NCBI RefSeq assembly: GCF_004210375.1
Contig: NC_134832.1
Coordinates: 153,199,592-153,263,591 of the forward strand
Length of the DNA: 64,000 nt
Reading direction: 5' to 3'
DNA from: Tachypleus tridentatus
Lineage: Eukaryota; Arthropoda; Merostomata; Xiphosura; Limulidae
In this document: piece by piece, positions 24,101-38,187 of the stretch
Position numbering within the stretch: the first letter of the stretch is position 1
Layout: each line of letters begins with the position of its first letter
Notes under the pieces: generated by a model
Told to the model about the DNA's origin: nothing
What the model saw: the letters and a program-made list of their open reading frames with translations, nothing else
Database searches by the model: none
Position numbers and translations under genes: made by a program

Positions 24101-27100
24101 TTGATAACAAAGCTTTGGAAATAAAGGAAGAAATCAAAGTTATTAGTAAAGTTATAATTTTCCTATATTGATAATGTATTTCCTTCAGGTATTTACTTCA
24201 CCAACTCTCACACGATTAGCTATCCTTTTTCTTTATGTATGGCACAAGCCTTCTGTTCTCCCCTACTGTAATTACAAGATTTCAGAATCATGAGTTAAAT
24301 CCTCACCAACAGGAACATGACATGATACATGTGATTCTCTTAATACTCCTCTACTGAATTATTACTTCAAAGTTTGGCAGAAGATGTCAGCATTAGAAAA
24401 GGAAAGTACCTATCAGAAATAATTTCTCAGTGTAGGAAAATTATAACTTTCAATACAGTACTTAACTCCTACTCCCACAAAAATAGCTAGAAACCCATGC
24501 TGAGTACGAGGAAAGACTATTGCAAGGGAACAATAGAAGTACCTCCCGAAAACATCCAAGAGATACCCCTGGAAATGAGAGATTCAGATCCGAAGATGAG
24601 AAGACGGAACCACACCACTTCTGACCAGGTAAACCTGTCCATTTATGTAATGTGTACAATTATTATAAGGGCAGAAAATGAAAGGAGCACATCCGAATAA
24701 AAAAAAATGGAGCAGAAAAATGATCCTAACCAGAGAATAACATTGTAACTGAATCCCGTAATGAGAAAGTTGGGTAGATTATGATGAAATTCTAAGTTAA
24801 GAGTAGCTATAGAGCAGCAAACCATACTGATTAAGTCAACTACATCCAAAATCTCCTTGCAGGGTATTCACATCTGCATAAAAGCAGGATAATCACACTG
24901 TCTTCATCTCAAACCCACGAAATATGGATTAATAACCACTATGATGCCTGCAAGAGAAGTTTCAATTTTATCTTTATTCAGGTACATTTATATATTTCTG
25001 CTTTTATAGGGAAAAATTACAGTAACTTAGGAATTTTTAAGACAAATTACATGACTGAAATTCAAAATACATTATTATGAACAACATTCCAAATAACATA
25101 TAAAGTATAATGTTATTACACAAGTCTGTAAGATGATTATATACAAAATGAGCAACAATATCTCAAAAAGTAAACACCAAATTTTAATAAGAATGATTTG
25201 TTAACCTTTGTTAATGTGAATAACACTATTCAACAAAATGCATATCTTATGCTTCCAATTATATTACAGTAGATTCTATCTATTAAAATCACCTTTAGGT
25301 CTGAATAAGTGGTCTTACTAGGGACTGACCAGTTCATCAACTAAGTGTAACAAATTTCAATACTGAATTGTAATATTATATGTGATATTTTACTTTGAAT
25401 ATTGTACATCCAAACTGATAATAATTATTCACTTCTTGAAAATAAAGACAATAAAACAGAAAATATGTATACACACGTTTTGTGACAAATTTAATTAGAC
25501 AAGAAAGTTGGTGATTTTGGATTGTTGTTTTTTGACATAGTATTAATGACTTCAGTTTAAACAATATTTTTTACATTATTTAAACTGTCCATTGTTTTCA
25601 TGAGTGCTGGCTTTCAGTTCCAACTTCTTCAAGTCAACAATGCACTTTGTCATATGCAGCACTGATTGGAATGTGGACTCTTCTGCACCTGCAGATTGGT
25701 AGCTGTTGTCATCGATGTCGCTGTTTTCGGTTGGGACGGTCACCATTCAGGTTGTAGACAAGTTCTTTTCAGTTGTCACAGAACTCTTCAGTAGTGAGAA
25801 AGGTGTTGTTCTGGTTGACATGTTTGTTTGGTTTAGTGTTGACAGTGGGAAGATGGTCTTTAGTGAGCTCTAGTGGTTGAGGGAAACTGATGAATAATCT
25901 TGAGAAACACTTTGAAACTGTGCTTGTCTTGATTTCACGCATGGTGGAACTGATCCAAACAAACACCTTGCATACTGACAGACACCAAGTTTGTATATGA
26001 TATGCTTTTATCCATCTTGATAACAAAGATAGAACTAGAAATTTTTGTAGTAGGATTTAAATGCACAAATGATACCCTGGTTGAGAGGTTGTAGCACTGA
26101 ATTTGTACTGGGTGGTAAGAACACATTGCTAAGATTCACTTGATTCTGTGATGTGGTACTGTCAAACAGCAAGATAATGTTACAATATGTGCTTTTTGAA
26201 ACCTGTAACCCAGTCTGAAAGATGGTGTTTATCATGTGTCTTCTTATTAGCTGTGGTAAGTCATTCTTTATGTTCAAGTTTTTGAAGCACCCAAGTTTTG
26301 TGTTCTCCCACTGATCCCAAGTGTGTTCAAATTCACCAACACTACTGCAACATAACATTTAGTCTATCTTTTGACTACTTCTTCTCAGCTTGCTATTTTA
26401 AGTATAATTCATAATTGCTTTCATTATGTAACAAGTTTGTTGAAGATAATTATAGTATAGTTTCTATACCATAATTTATAACATGTTTTGTGTATCTACA
26501 AAGTTCCACATGCTTTCAGTATTCATCAACAGTCATTGATAGATAAAAAATGGAATTTTTAATGAATTATTTTAACAAAAAAATTTTGTCCAGAAGTATA
26601 TGCAGTCAAAATGTTGACTACTCCAAATGGAAAATGAAATTTGAAGGTAAGATTACAAAATCTTTTCTTTATCTGAAAAATAGCAAATTTCATTTGCATA
26701 ATTCCAAACACCTTCTAAATAAATTTGAATCATTTTTTTTCAATAAAACTTCATACACTATCCACCCTAACTTTATCTCAAGTCAGTTAAATTGACCAAC
26801 CTCACAATCACCAAAACAAAATACAAATATTTATGAGCCTTCATCTTTCTACAACAACTTCAAATTGTAACATCTAACTGCATTTGTTTATCCTACATAG
26901 TTTTAAATGTGTACCAGTATACATTAGCATACATAAATTATTTTGATTTATTACCCTTTGAGTCATGTCTAACCAATATTCCCACCATAAAATATGTAAA
27001 CCGCTTGGTAAAAATGTAGCTCAGTCATGTCTAACCAATATTCCCACCATAAAACATGTAAACCATTTGGTAAAAATGTAGCTCAAAGTCATGTCTAACC

Positions 27101-30100
27101 AACATTCCCACCATAAAATATGTAACTCACTTGGTAAAATTGTAGCTCACATTATCCTATCATACTATATTGGATGGGTTACTTGCAAACATACCTTGTG
27201 GAGAACTAATTTTATTGTTATTCTTTATTGTATATACTGTAACTTAAAAAGTTTATTTTAAATTTATTTTTATGACAATAAATAAATAATATATATGAAA
27301 AATAAAGTACTTATCTCAGTGTTTTCTTTTTTTGCTGTCAACTGTCGATTACACTGAACCCAACTTTTTAATACTAATGTTACAACTGCATTAAATATTT
27401 TTTTATTTAATTAAATAATGCACGAAAGAACACAGAATAACAACATACAAAATGGAGACAATGTCTCAAAACTATCACAATCAATTCTTCTGTCTTTCTA
27501 ACAATGTGACAAGAAGAATTAAAAACACAGCTAAGCTTGCTGATGTGTTTCCTGTGGGAGTAAAGACTGAACTGAAAGTGAAATAGACAATTTTCTGTAT
27601 GGAAAATAACAATGTAATATGTCATTTGATATTCTATATCCTCAGCTTTCTATTGGTTATAAGTAATATGGTATTAAACATCAGAGAAAACTAACTGATA
27701 AAACTATTTGTGAAAGAGGGTTGCGATAGGTGGGTGTGGTGAGAGGGGTCTGATTTTCTGGTTTGTGGCTTTGTAACCAAGTGAGATTGAGGGCTGTAAA
27801 AATTATGTGGTATTAAACATCAGAGAAAACTAACTGATAAAACTATTTGTGAAAGAGGGTTGCGATAGGTGGGTGTGGTGAGAGGGGTCTGATTTTCTGT
27901 TTGTGAAAGAGGGTTGCGATAGGTGGGTGTGGTGAGAGGGGTCTGATTTTCTGGTTTGTGGCTTTGTAACCAAGTGAGATTGAGGGCTGTAAAAATTATG
28001 CTTTGCCTGAGTGATACCAATATTATAATGAGTAATTTACATTAAATTTTATATTTCTTGGAATGTGGTAAATAAATTAGAGAAGAGGGGATACCTAGAG
28101 AGGAAATGTTACATTTCACATCCTAGGGTAGATCAAGGATTTGAAAACATATTTCCTTATATAATTAAAATTTGGATTATTAGCTTCACTGTTATGACAG
28201 TTTTATTCATACACCTTGGTAAGAAAGTAGTTTAATCAAATTTTGAAAGTAACTCATTAAAATATTGTGGCATGCACTAAGAAAGATTGTTATAGTGAAA
28301 GTATGGAAGGTTCTTGATCACATTGTTTTGTTATCAAACTCATCTCAGACTTTAAAGATTACAATATAAACAGATTTACATCTTAAATAAAAACTGAAGT
28401 ACTGATCTTTGATACTCAAAAATTACATTTTCACATAACTAGTAAATAACATAAATATTAATAATAAATAAAATTATCAACAACTTATTTTAATAAATAT
28501 AAACACCTGGAGTTCAACTTTCTAAGCATGTCATCAGGATGTTCCAGTCTCAGATGTAGTAATAACAAAACAACTTACATTTGTTCCCGATGCTCTACTT
28601 CCACCAGGTGAATCCAATAAAACAGCAACAGGACCTTGGGTTGATTGCATACTATTTACACTTTTTGCATGCCCCTTGAGTTTGGGTCGTACACTAGGTG
28701 GTGGTGGAGCTAACAAGAATCAGTAATTACTTGGTTTTCATGTCTGATTTTATACCAAAAACAATTAAGTAAAACATATATACTGTTCATACTGAAGTTA
28801 TACTCAAGTTCTAAAGCTGAAATATGTCAAGTCTTGAATAAAAATACCCTCTACATTTTAGAAACAAAGACAGTTAAATGTGCCATTTAACATTAGCAAA
28901 TTTTATGCACACAAGACACCACATGAACACAAAATAACATTAGCAACTCTTATTTACATGTGAATATACCATGTGAACACATGGACTTCTTGGGAGTAGA
29001 AAAAAAAAGCACAAGTTTATTTCTATTTTCACAGATTTATATCTAACTTAACTTCATTTTGCTTAAGTCAGTTTCTTTATATTTTTAATGACTCTTTTCA
29101 TAATAAATTATAATATTTCTATTCATTGTTTGCTTCTTTTATTCCCATCAAACAATGCAAGTAAACACTAAGTCTTATACCTGTGGTACCACAGGCAATG
29201 AAATTCAATATTAAAAAAAACACTACAAGTTACATAAACTTAAGTTTGAGTTTTGTCAATCATTAACAGCTGAAGTGTGATGAACAAACCTAATGAGCTT
29301 TTCAAAAGAGGGGGATTGTGGGATTGTTCTGCTACAATAGATGATTCATCATGCACAAAACCAGGAGCAGTAACAAGATTAATAGCTGGAGTTGAGGTAG
29401 CAGTCCCGGTGCTCACAGAATCTGTCCATGGGAAGGGTGTTGTATTCAAAGCAGTATCTGAACCACTGACAGGTGTGGAAGGTCTCTTGATCGTGTCTGA
29501 CAAAGAGGCCTAGTTGAATAAATAAAAAAACTGCCTGTTAACTCGACGTGCACAGGCAGGGAAAAAGAGTCATAATTTTTACCATTACATTCAAACTTTA
29601 ATTTATAATCTTTATTATTAATGTATGTTAATAAACTTTGTATCACGATGTGATTTATAACACATTTTTATATCACAAGGTTTGATTTCATAACTTTCAA
29701 AGGAAACAAACTCAGTTTTCACTTTCCTGTGTCAGGTGTTGCCCGTCTCCACTGAATTCCTCATTTCAAATTTTTTTCCCTTTATATAATAGGTTTCAAA
29801 ATGTCCACCAACTATAGATACAAGCAGAATTTAAAGTAATAAACTCCCACCTTTTCTATTTTGTGAATAAATTTCTTACACCCAACACTGAGGTTTCTTG
29901 CAACCTTTCATGCTTTTGAAATCACTTATTTTTCTAGAATTTTACCAATGTTTTGTTTGGCAATTGAAATCAGGCCAATTAGTGCATAACTGGGTGTCAA
30001 TGAATCTGTAAACTTTGTTGAATTTCCCAATAATGGAAAACCAACTGCCAAGAATTAAAAAAAACAGAAAAAACTCCACCAAGACCACTTTATCCACAAC

Positions 30101-33100
30101 AACAATCACCTGGTTTGGCTTGTAAGTATAGTTACAATCACAACTCTCTACTTTCAACATGAAACATTACTTATTGTAAAATAAAACAATCTTCTGTCTT
30201 TTTCTAATTTATTTACCTTGGTCAATACATTGAATGCAACAAAAACAATGCTCCTCACATTGCAAAGCACACCCATTTCTTTACGTACCATGCATTAGAA
30301 AAAGGTTCATAACATCACCATATGCACTGAGCTACTACACACTGTGTGCTTGGCAAAGTTCTGGAGGGTATATTTCATGTGGCTCCTTGTTAGTCCATCT
30401 CATGGTTTCTGTGTGATTGGCAGAGATCTGGAGGGTATATTTCATGCGGCTCCTTGTTAGTCCATCTCATGGTTTCCGTGTGATTGGCAGAGATCTGGAG
30501 GGTATATTTCATGCGGCTCCTTGTTAGTCCATCTCATGGTTTCCGTGTGATTGATAGTAAAGGTATTCAAAATTAAGACTTAAGTGAATGATGAGTTTAG
30601 GTTATGAACCTCAACAGTTTGTTTGTCTCTCAAACAATCATGTACTAACCACAAGGCCAGTCCATGTTTTAATTTTTTACTCACTCAAACAAAAACTAGA
30701 AAATAAATCAATTCTTAAATCAATAACTACAACTGCTTTAAGTTTAATGGAGCTTCAAAATACATTCTCTGTGGCTGTTACAATTTTGAAGATTAAACTG
30801 ACAACAATACTACACATCACCATTATCAGAATCAGGCAGATTGTGAGCTACAATAATCAATGATCAGGGATTTCTGATTGTCACATGACTGATAAAAGGG
30901 TAATTTCTCATGCTTAATAGTCAGTGATACATATTTATAACCAACATAAAAGCCATTTTATGGACTGCATGATTACATTGATTTATTCAAATAAAAAGTG
31001 CTACTTCCCAAGCAGATTTTACTAAGCACAGATTGAAGTCATTGCTCCAATAAGTAACAAATATTTTTAAACCTTTTTTTTTGGTCAGCAAGAAAGCCAA
31101 ACAGATTATGGTAATTTGGAAGCATTCTCTTTCATCATTTGAACAACCATCTTAATAAGAAAATTTAGGGTTAATGAAGCCCAGCTTTCAAGAATAGGAG
31201 CTCAATCATGGAGTAAATTTCTTAATTTTTAAGTGTATCTTTTATCTATTGATATATCTTACTTAACATAAACAACTAAGACATAAATGTTAAAAAATTA
31301 TGTTAGTTAAGAAAGTGAATAAAAAATAGCTTCAGTCCAACAAATACATATATAGTTAGACATTGCATGATATAACTTGAATTGTTTTCTCTAAAGTCTC
31401 CAAATTCCTACTATTCAAAGTAGTTAGACATTGTTCAAAGATCATATGACATTAAAATCATATAAATACAGATGTAAATTTTTTGTCTGAGATTGTACAA
31501 GATATATAATTGTAAATTTCTCTTTTACAATCTGCAGCTATTCTAGAAAAAACAAGGATAATTTATATTGGTGGTTACAAAATCAGTCAAATAGACCTAG
31601 ACCATATAGTGTATTAGGGAAGAGATACAAAAACTGTGAAAACTTTTGATATTTATTTTAGAGGTTATAGACGTTACATAAAAGAAAAATGAAAACTGTA
31701 ACATGATCAAGTAATGTTGTTTTTAACATAAAAATCACCTTGCACTTAAGACTAGTTTAGAGTCTGAGAAAAACTGATTAAAATAAATTCAGAAGTGAAT
31801 CCTGAAAAAGAAATATTTTTATTAAACATTCTGTTTCTTGTATATTACATACTTGTAATGTACACTAAAAACTTGTGAAATTTTGTTTATTATTAAACAT
31901 TCTATTTCTTGTATATTACATACTTGTAATGTATACTAAAAACTTGTGAAGTTTTGTTTATTATTAAACACTCTGTTTCTTGTATATTACATACTTGTAA
32001 TGTATACTAAAAACTTGTGAAGTTTTGTTTATTATTAAACATTCTGTTTCTTGTATATTACATACTTGTAATGTACACTAAAAACTTGTGAAGTTTTGTT
32101 TATTATTAAACATTCTATTTCTCGTATATTACATACTTGTAATGTACACTAAAAACTTGTGAAGTTTTGTTTATTATTAAACATTCTGTTTCTTGTATAT
32201 TACATACTTGTAATGTACACTAAAAACTTGTGAAGTTTTGTTTATTATTAAACATTCTATTTCTTGTATATTACATACTTGTAATGTACACTAAAAACTT
32301 GTGAAGTTTTGTTTATTATTAAACATTCTGTTTCTTGTATATTACATACTTGTAATGTACACTAAAAAACTTGTGAAGTTTTGTTTATTATTAAACATTC
32401 TGTTTCTTGTATATTACATACTTGTAATGTATATGAAAAACTTGTGAAGTTTTGTTTATTATTAAACATTCTGTTTCTTGTATATTACATACTTGTAATG
32501 GACACTAAAAACTTGTGAAGTTTTGTTTATTATTAAACATTCTATTTCTTGTATATTACATACTTGTAATGTATACTAAAACTTGTGAAGTTTTGTTTAT
32601 TATTAAACATTCTATTTCTCGTATATTACATACTTGTAATGTACACTAAAACTTGTGAAGTTTTGTTTATTATTAAACATTCTGTTTCTTGTATATTACA
32701 TACTTGTAATGTACACTAAAACTTGTGAAGTTTTGTTTATTATTAAACATTCTGTTTCTTGTATATTACATACTTGTAATGTATACTAAAAACTTGTGAA
32801 GTTTTGTTTATTATTAAACATTCTGTTTCTTGTATATTACATACTTGTAATGTACACTAAAAACTTGTGAAGTTTTGTTTATTATTAAACATTCTGTTTC
32901 TTGTATATTACATACTTGTAATGTATACTAAAAACTTGTGAAGTTTTGTTTATTATTAAACATTCTGTTTCTTGTATATTACATACTTGTAATGTACACT
33001 AAAAAACTTGTGAAGTTTTGTTTATTATTAAACATTCTGTTTCTTGTATATTACATACTTGTAATGTACACTAAAACTTGTGAAGTTTTGTTTATTATTA

Positions 33101-36100
33101 AACATTCTGTTTCTTCTATATTACATACTTGTAATGTACACTAAAAACTTGTGAAGTTTTGTTTATTATTAAACATTCTGTTTCTTGTATATTACATACT
33201 TGTAATGTACACTAAAAACTTGTGAAGTTTTGTTTATTATTAAACATTCTGTTTCTTGTATATTACATACTTGTAATGTATATGAAAAACTTGTGAAGTT
33301 TTGTTTATTATTAAACATTCTGTTTCTTGTATATTACATACTTGTAATGTACACTAAAAACTTGTGAAGTTTTGTTTATTATTAAACATTCTATTTCTTG
33401 TATATTACATACTTGTAATGTATACTAAAAACTTGTGAAGTTTTGTTTATTATTAAACATTCTATTTCTTGTATATTACATACTTGTAATGTACACTAAA
33501 AACTTGTGAAGTTTTGTTTATTATTAAACATTCTGTTTCTTGTATATTACATACTTGTAATGTACACTAAAAACTTGTGAAGTTTTGTTTATTATTAAAC
33601 ATTCTGTTTCTTGTATATTACATACTTGTAATGTATATGAAAAACTTGTGAAGTTTTGTTTATTATTAAACATTCTGTTTCTTGTATATTACATACTTGT
33701 AATGTACACTAAAAACTTGTGAAGTTTTGTTTATTATTAAACATTCTGTTTCTTGTATATTACATACTTGTAATGTACACTAAAAACTTGTGAAGTTTTG
33801 TTTATTATTAAACATTCTATTTCTTGTATATTACATACTTGCAATGTACACTAAAAACTTCTGAAGGTTTGTTTATTATTAAACATTCTGTTTCTTGTAT
33901 ATTACATACTTGTAATGTATACTAAAACTTGTGAAGGTGTGTTTATTATTAAACATTCTGTTTCTTGTATATTACATACTTGTAATGTATACTAAAACTT
34001 GTGAAGTTTTGTTTATTATTAAACATTCTGTTTCTTGTATATTACATACTTGTAATGTATACTAAAAACTTCTGAAGGTTTGTTTATTATTAAACATTCT
34101 GTTTCTTGTATATTACATACTTGTAATGTATACTAAAAACTTCTGAAGTTTTGTTTATTATTAAACATTCTGTTTCTTGTATATTACATACTTGTAATGT
34201 ATACTAAAAACTTCTGAAGGTTTGTTTATTATTAAACATTCTGTTTCTTGTATATTACATACTTGTAATGTATACTAAAACTTGTGAAGGTGTGTTTATT
34301 ATTAAACATTCTGTTTCTTGTATATTACATACTTGTAATGTATACTAAAAACTTGTGAAGGTGTGTTTATTATTAAACATTCTGTTTCTTGTATATTACA
34401 TACTTGTAATGTATACTAAAAACTTCTGAAGGTTTGTTTATTATTAAACATTCTGTTTCTTGTATATTACATACTTGTAATGTATACTAAAACGTCTGAA
34501 GTTTTGTTTATTATTAAACATTCTGTTTCTTGTATATTACATACTTGTAATGTATACTAAAAACTTGTGAAGTTTTGTTTATTATTAAACATTCTGTTTC
34601 TTGTATATTACACACTTGTAATGTATACTAAAAACTTCTGAAGGTTTGTTTATTATTAAACATTCTCTTTCTTGTATATTACATGCTTGTAATGTATACT
34701 AAAAACGTCTGAAGGTGTGTTTATTATTAAACATTCTGTTTCTTGTATATTACATGCTTGTAATGTATACTAAAAACTTCTGAAGGTTTGTTTATTATTA
34801 AACATTCTGTTTCTTGTATATTACATACTTGTAATGTATACTAAAAACTTGTGAAGTTTTGTTTATTATTAAACATTCTGTTTCTTGTATATTACATACT
34901 TGTAATGTATACTAAAAAGTTGTGAAGTTTTGTTTATTATTAAACATTCTGTTTCTTGTATATTACATACTTGTAATGTATACTAAAAACTTGTGAAGGT
35001 TTGTTTATTATTAAACATTCTGTTTCTTGTATATTACATACTTGTAATGTATACTAAAAACGTCTGAAAGTTTGTTTATTATTAAACATTCTGTTTCTTG
35101 TATATTACATACTTGTAATGTATACTAAAAACTTCTGAAGGTTTGTTTATTATTAAACATTCTGTTTCTTGTATATTACATACTTGTAATGTATACTAAA
35201 AACTTGTGAAGGTGTGTTTATTATTAAACATTCTGTTTCTTGTATATTACATACTTGTAATGTATACTAAAAACTTCTGAAGGTGTGTTTATTATTAAAC
35301 ATTCTGTTTCTTGTATATTACATACTTGTAATGTATACTAAAAACTTCTGAAGGTTTGTTTATTATTAAACATTCTGTTTCTTGTATATTACATACTTGT
35401 AATGTATACTAAAAACGTCTGAAAGTTTGTTTATTATTAAACATTCTGTTTCTTGTATATTACATACTTGTAATGTATACTAAAAACTTGTGAAGTTTTG
35501 TTTATTATTAAACATTCTGTTTCTTGTATATTACACACTTGTAATGTACACTAAAAACTTGTGAAGTTTTGTTTATTATTAAACATTCTATTTCTTGTAT
35601 ATTACATACTTGTAATGTATACTAAAAACTTCTGAAGGTGTGTTTATTATTAAACATTCTGTTTCTTGTATATTACATACTTGTAATGTATACTAAAAAC
35701 TTCTGAAGGTTTGTTTATTATTAAACATTCTCTTTCTTGTATATTACATGCTTGTAATGTATACTAAAAACGTCTGAAGGTGTGTTTATTATTAAACATT
35801 CTGTTTCTTGTATATTACATGCTTGTAATGTATACTAAAACGTCTGATACTAAAAACTTGTAATGTGAAGGTTTGTTTATTATTAAACATTCTGTTTCTT
35901 GTATATTACATACTTGTAATGTATACTAAAATTATTAAACTTGTGAAGTTTTGTTTATTATTAAACATTCTGTTTCTTGTATATTACATACTTGTAATGT
36001 ATACTAAAACTTGTGAAGGTTTGTTTATTATTAAACATTCTGTTTCTTGTATATTACATACTTGTAATGTATACTAAAACTTGTGAAGGTTTGTTTATTA

Positions 36101-38152
36101 TTAAACATTCTGTTTCTTGTATATTACATACTTGTAATGTATACTAAAAAACTTGTGAAGTTTTGTTTATTATTAAACATTCTGTTTCTTGTATATTACA
36201 TACTTGTAATGTATACTAAAAACTTGTGAAGTTTTGTTTATTATTAAACATTCTGTTTCTTGTATATTACATACTTGTAATGTATACTAAAAACTTGTGA
36301 AGGTTTGTTTATTATTAAACATTCTGTTTCTTGTATATTACATACTTGTAATGTATACTAAAACTTGTGAAGGTTTGTTTATTATTAAACATTCTGTTTC
36401 TTGTATATTACATACTTGTAATGTATACTAAAAACTTGTGAAGGTTTGTTTATTATTAAACATTCTGTTTCTTGTATATTACATACTTGTAATGTATACT
36501 AAAAACTTGTGAAGTTTTGTTTATTATTAAACATTCTGTTTCTTGTATATTACATACTTGTAATGTATACTAAAAACTTGTGAAGGTTTGTTTATTATTA
36601 AACATTCTGTTTCTTGTATATTACATACTTGTAATGTATACTAAAAACTTGTGAAGTTTTGTTTATTATTAAACATTCTGTTTCTTGTATATTACATACT
36701 TGTAATGTATACTAAAAACTTGTGAAGGTTTGTTTATTATTAAACATTCTGTTTCTTGTATATTACATACTTGTAATGTATACTAAAAACTTGTGAAGTT
36801 TTGTTTATTATTAAACATTCTGTTTCTTGTATATTACATACTTGTAATGTATACTAAAAAAGTTGTGAAGTTTTGTTTATTATTAAACATTCTGTTTCTT
36901 GTATATTACATACTTGTAATGTATACTAAAAACTTGTGAAGGTTTGTTTATTATTAAACATTCTGTTTCTTGTATATTACATACTTGTAATGTATACTAA
37001 AAACTTCTGAAGGTTTGTTTATTATTAAACATTGTTTCTTATATATTACATACTTGTAATGTATACTAAAAACTTGTGAAGTTTTGTTTATTATTAAACA
37101 TTCTGTTTCTTGTATATTACATACTTGTAATGTATACTAAAAACTTGTGAAGGTTTGTTTATTATTAAACATTCTGTTTCTTGTATATTACATACTTGTA
37201 TACTAAAAACTTGTGAAGTTTTGTTTATTATTAAACATTCTGTTTCTTGTATATTACATACTTGTAATGTATACTAAAAACTTGTGAAGGTTTGTTTATT
37301 ATTAAACATTCTGTTTCTTGTATATTACATACTTGTAATGTATACTAAAAACTTGTGAAGGTTTGTTTATTATTAAACATTCTGTTTCTTGTATATTACA
37401 TACTTGTAATGTATACTAAAAACTTGTGAAGGTTTGTTTATTATTAAACATTCTGTTTCTTGTATATTACATACTTGTAATGTATACTAAAAACTTGTGA
37501 AGGTTTGTTTATTATTAAACATTCTGTTTCTTGTATATTACATACTTGTAATGTATACTAAAAACTTGTGAAGTTTTGTTTATTATTAAACATTCTGTTT
37601 CTTGTATATTACATACTTGTAATGTATACTAAAAACTTGTGAAGGTTTGTTTATTATTAAACATTCTGTTTCTTGTATATTACATACTTGTATACTAAAA
37701 ACTTGTGAAGTTTTGTTTATTATTAAACATTCTGTTTCTTGTATATTACATACTTGTAATGTATACTAAAAACTTGTGAAGTTTTGTTTATTATTAAACA
37801 TTCTGTTTCTTGTATATTACATACTTGTAATGTATACTAAAAACTTGTGAAGTTTTGTTTATTATTAAACATTCTGTTTCTTGTATATTACATACTTGTA
37901 ATGTATACTAAAAACTTCTGAAGGTTTGTTTATTATTAAACATTCTGTTTCTTGTATATTACATACTTGTAATTTATACTATAAACTTGTGAAGTTTAGT
38001 GAAATAAATTCAGAATTAAATAATTTATTGTAAACATTCATTCTTCCATATGGGCTTTGTCAAACAAAACTCTGTAGAGTTAATGAACAACCACTTGTTC
38101 ATTATAAGCTACATGTAATAATTTGAAATATAAACTAAAAAGAAACAGTAAC

Positions 38153-38187
<35 letters not shown>

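Noticed and set aside
28534-28716. 60-codon frame as an independent small gene
   Set aside because: Its frame is HAUS8 exon 7 plus flanking intron; splice sites at 28710 and 28578 explain the boundaries.
32938-36077. Repetitive open frames (68 and 70 codons) in the 71-bp array
   Set aside because: They are translations of tandem repeat units and occur only where unit-length changes avoid a stop.
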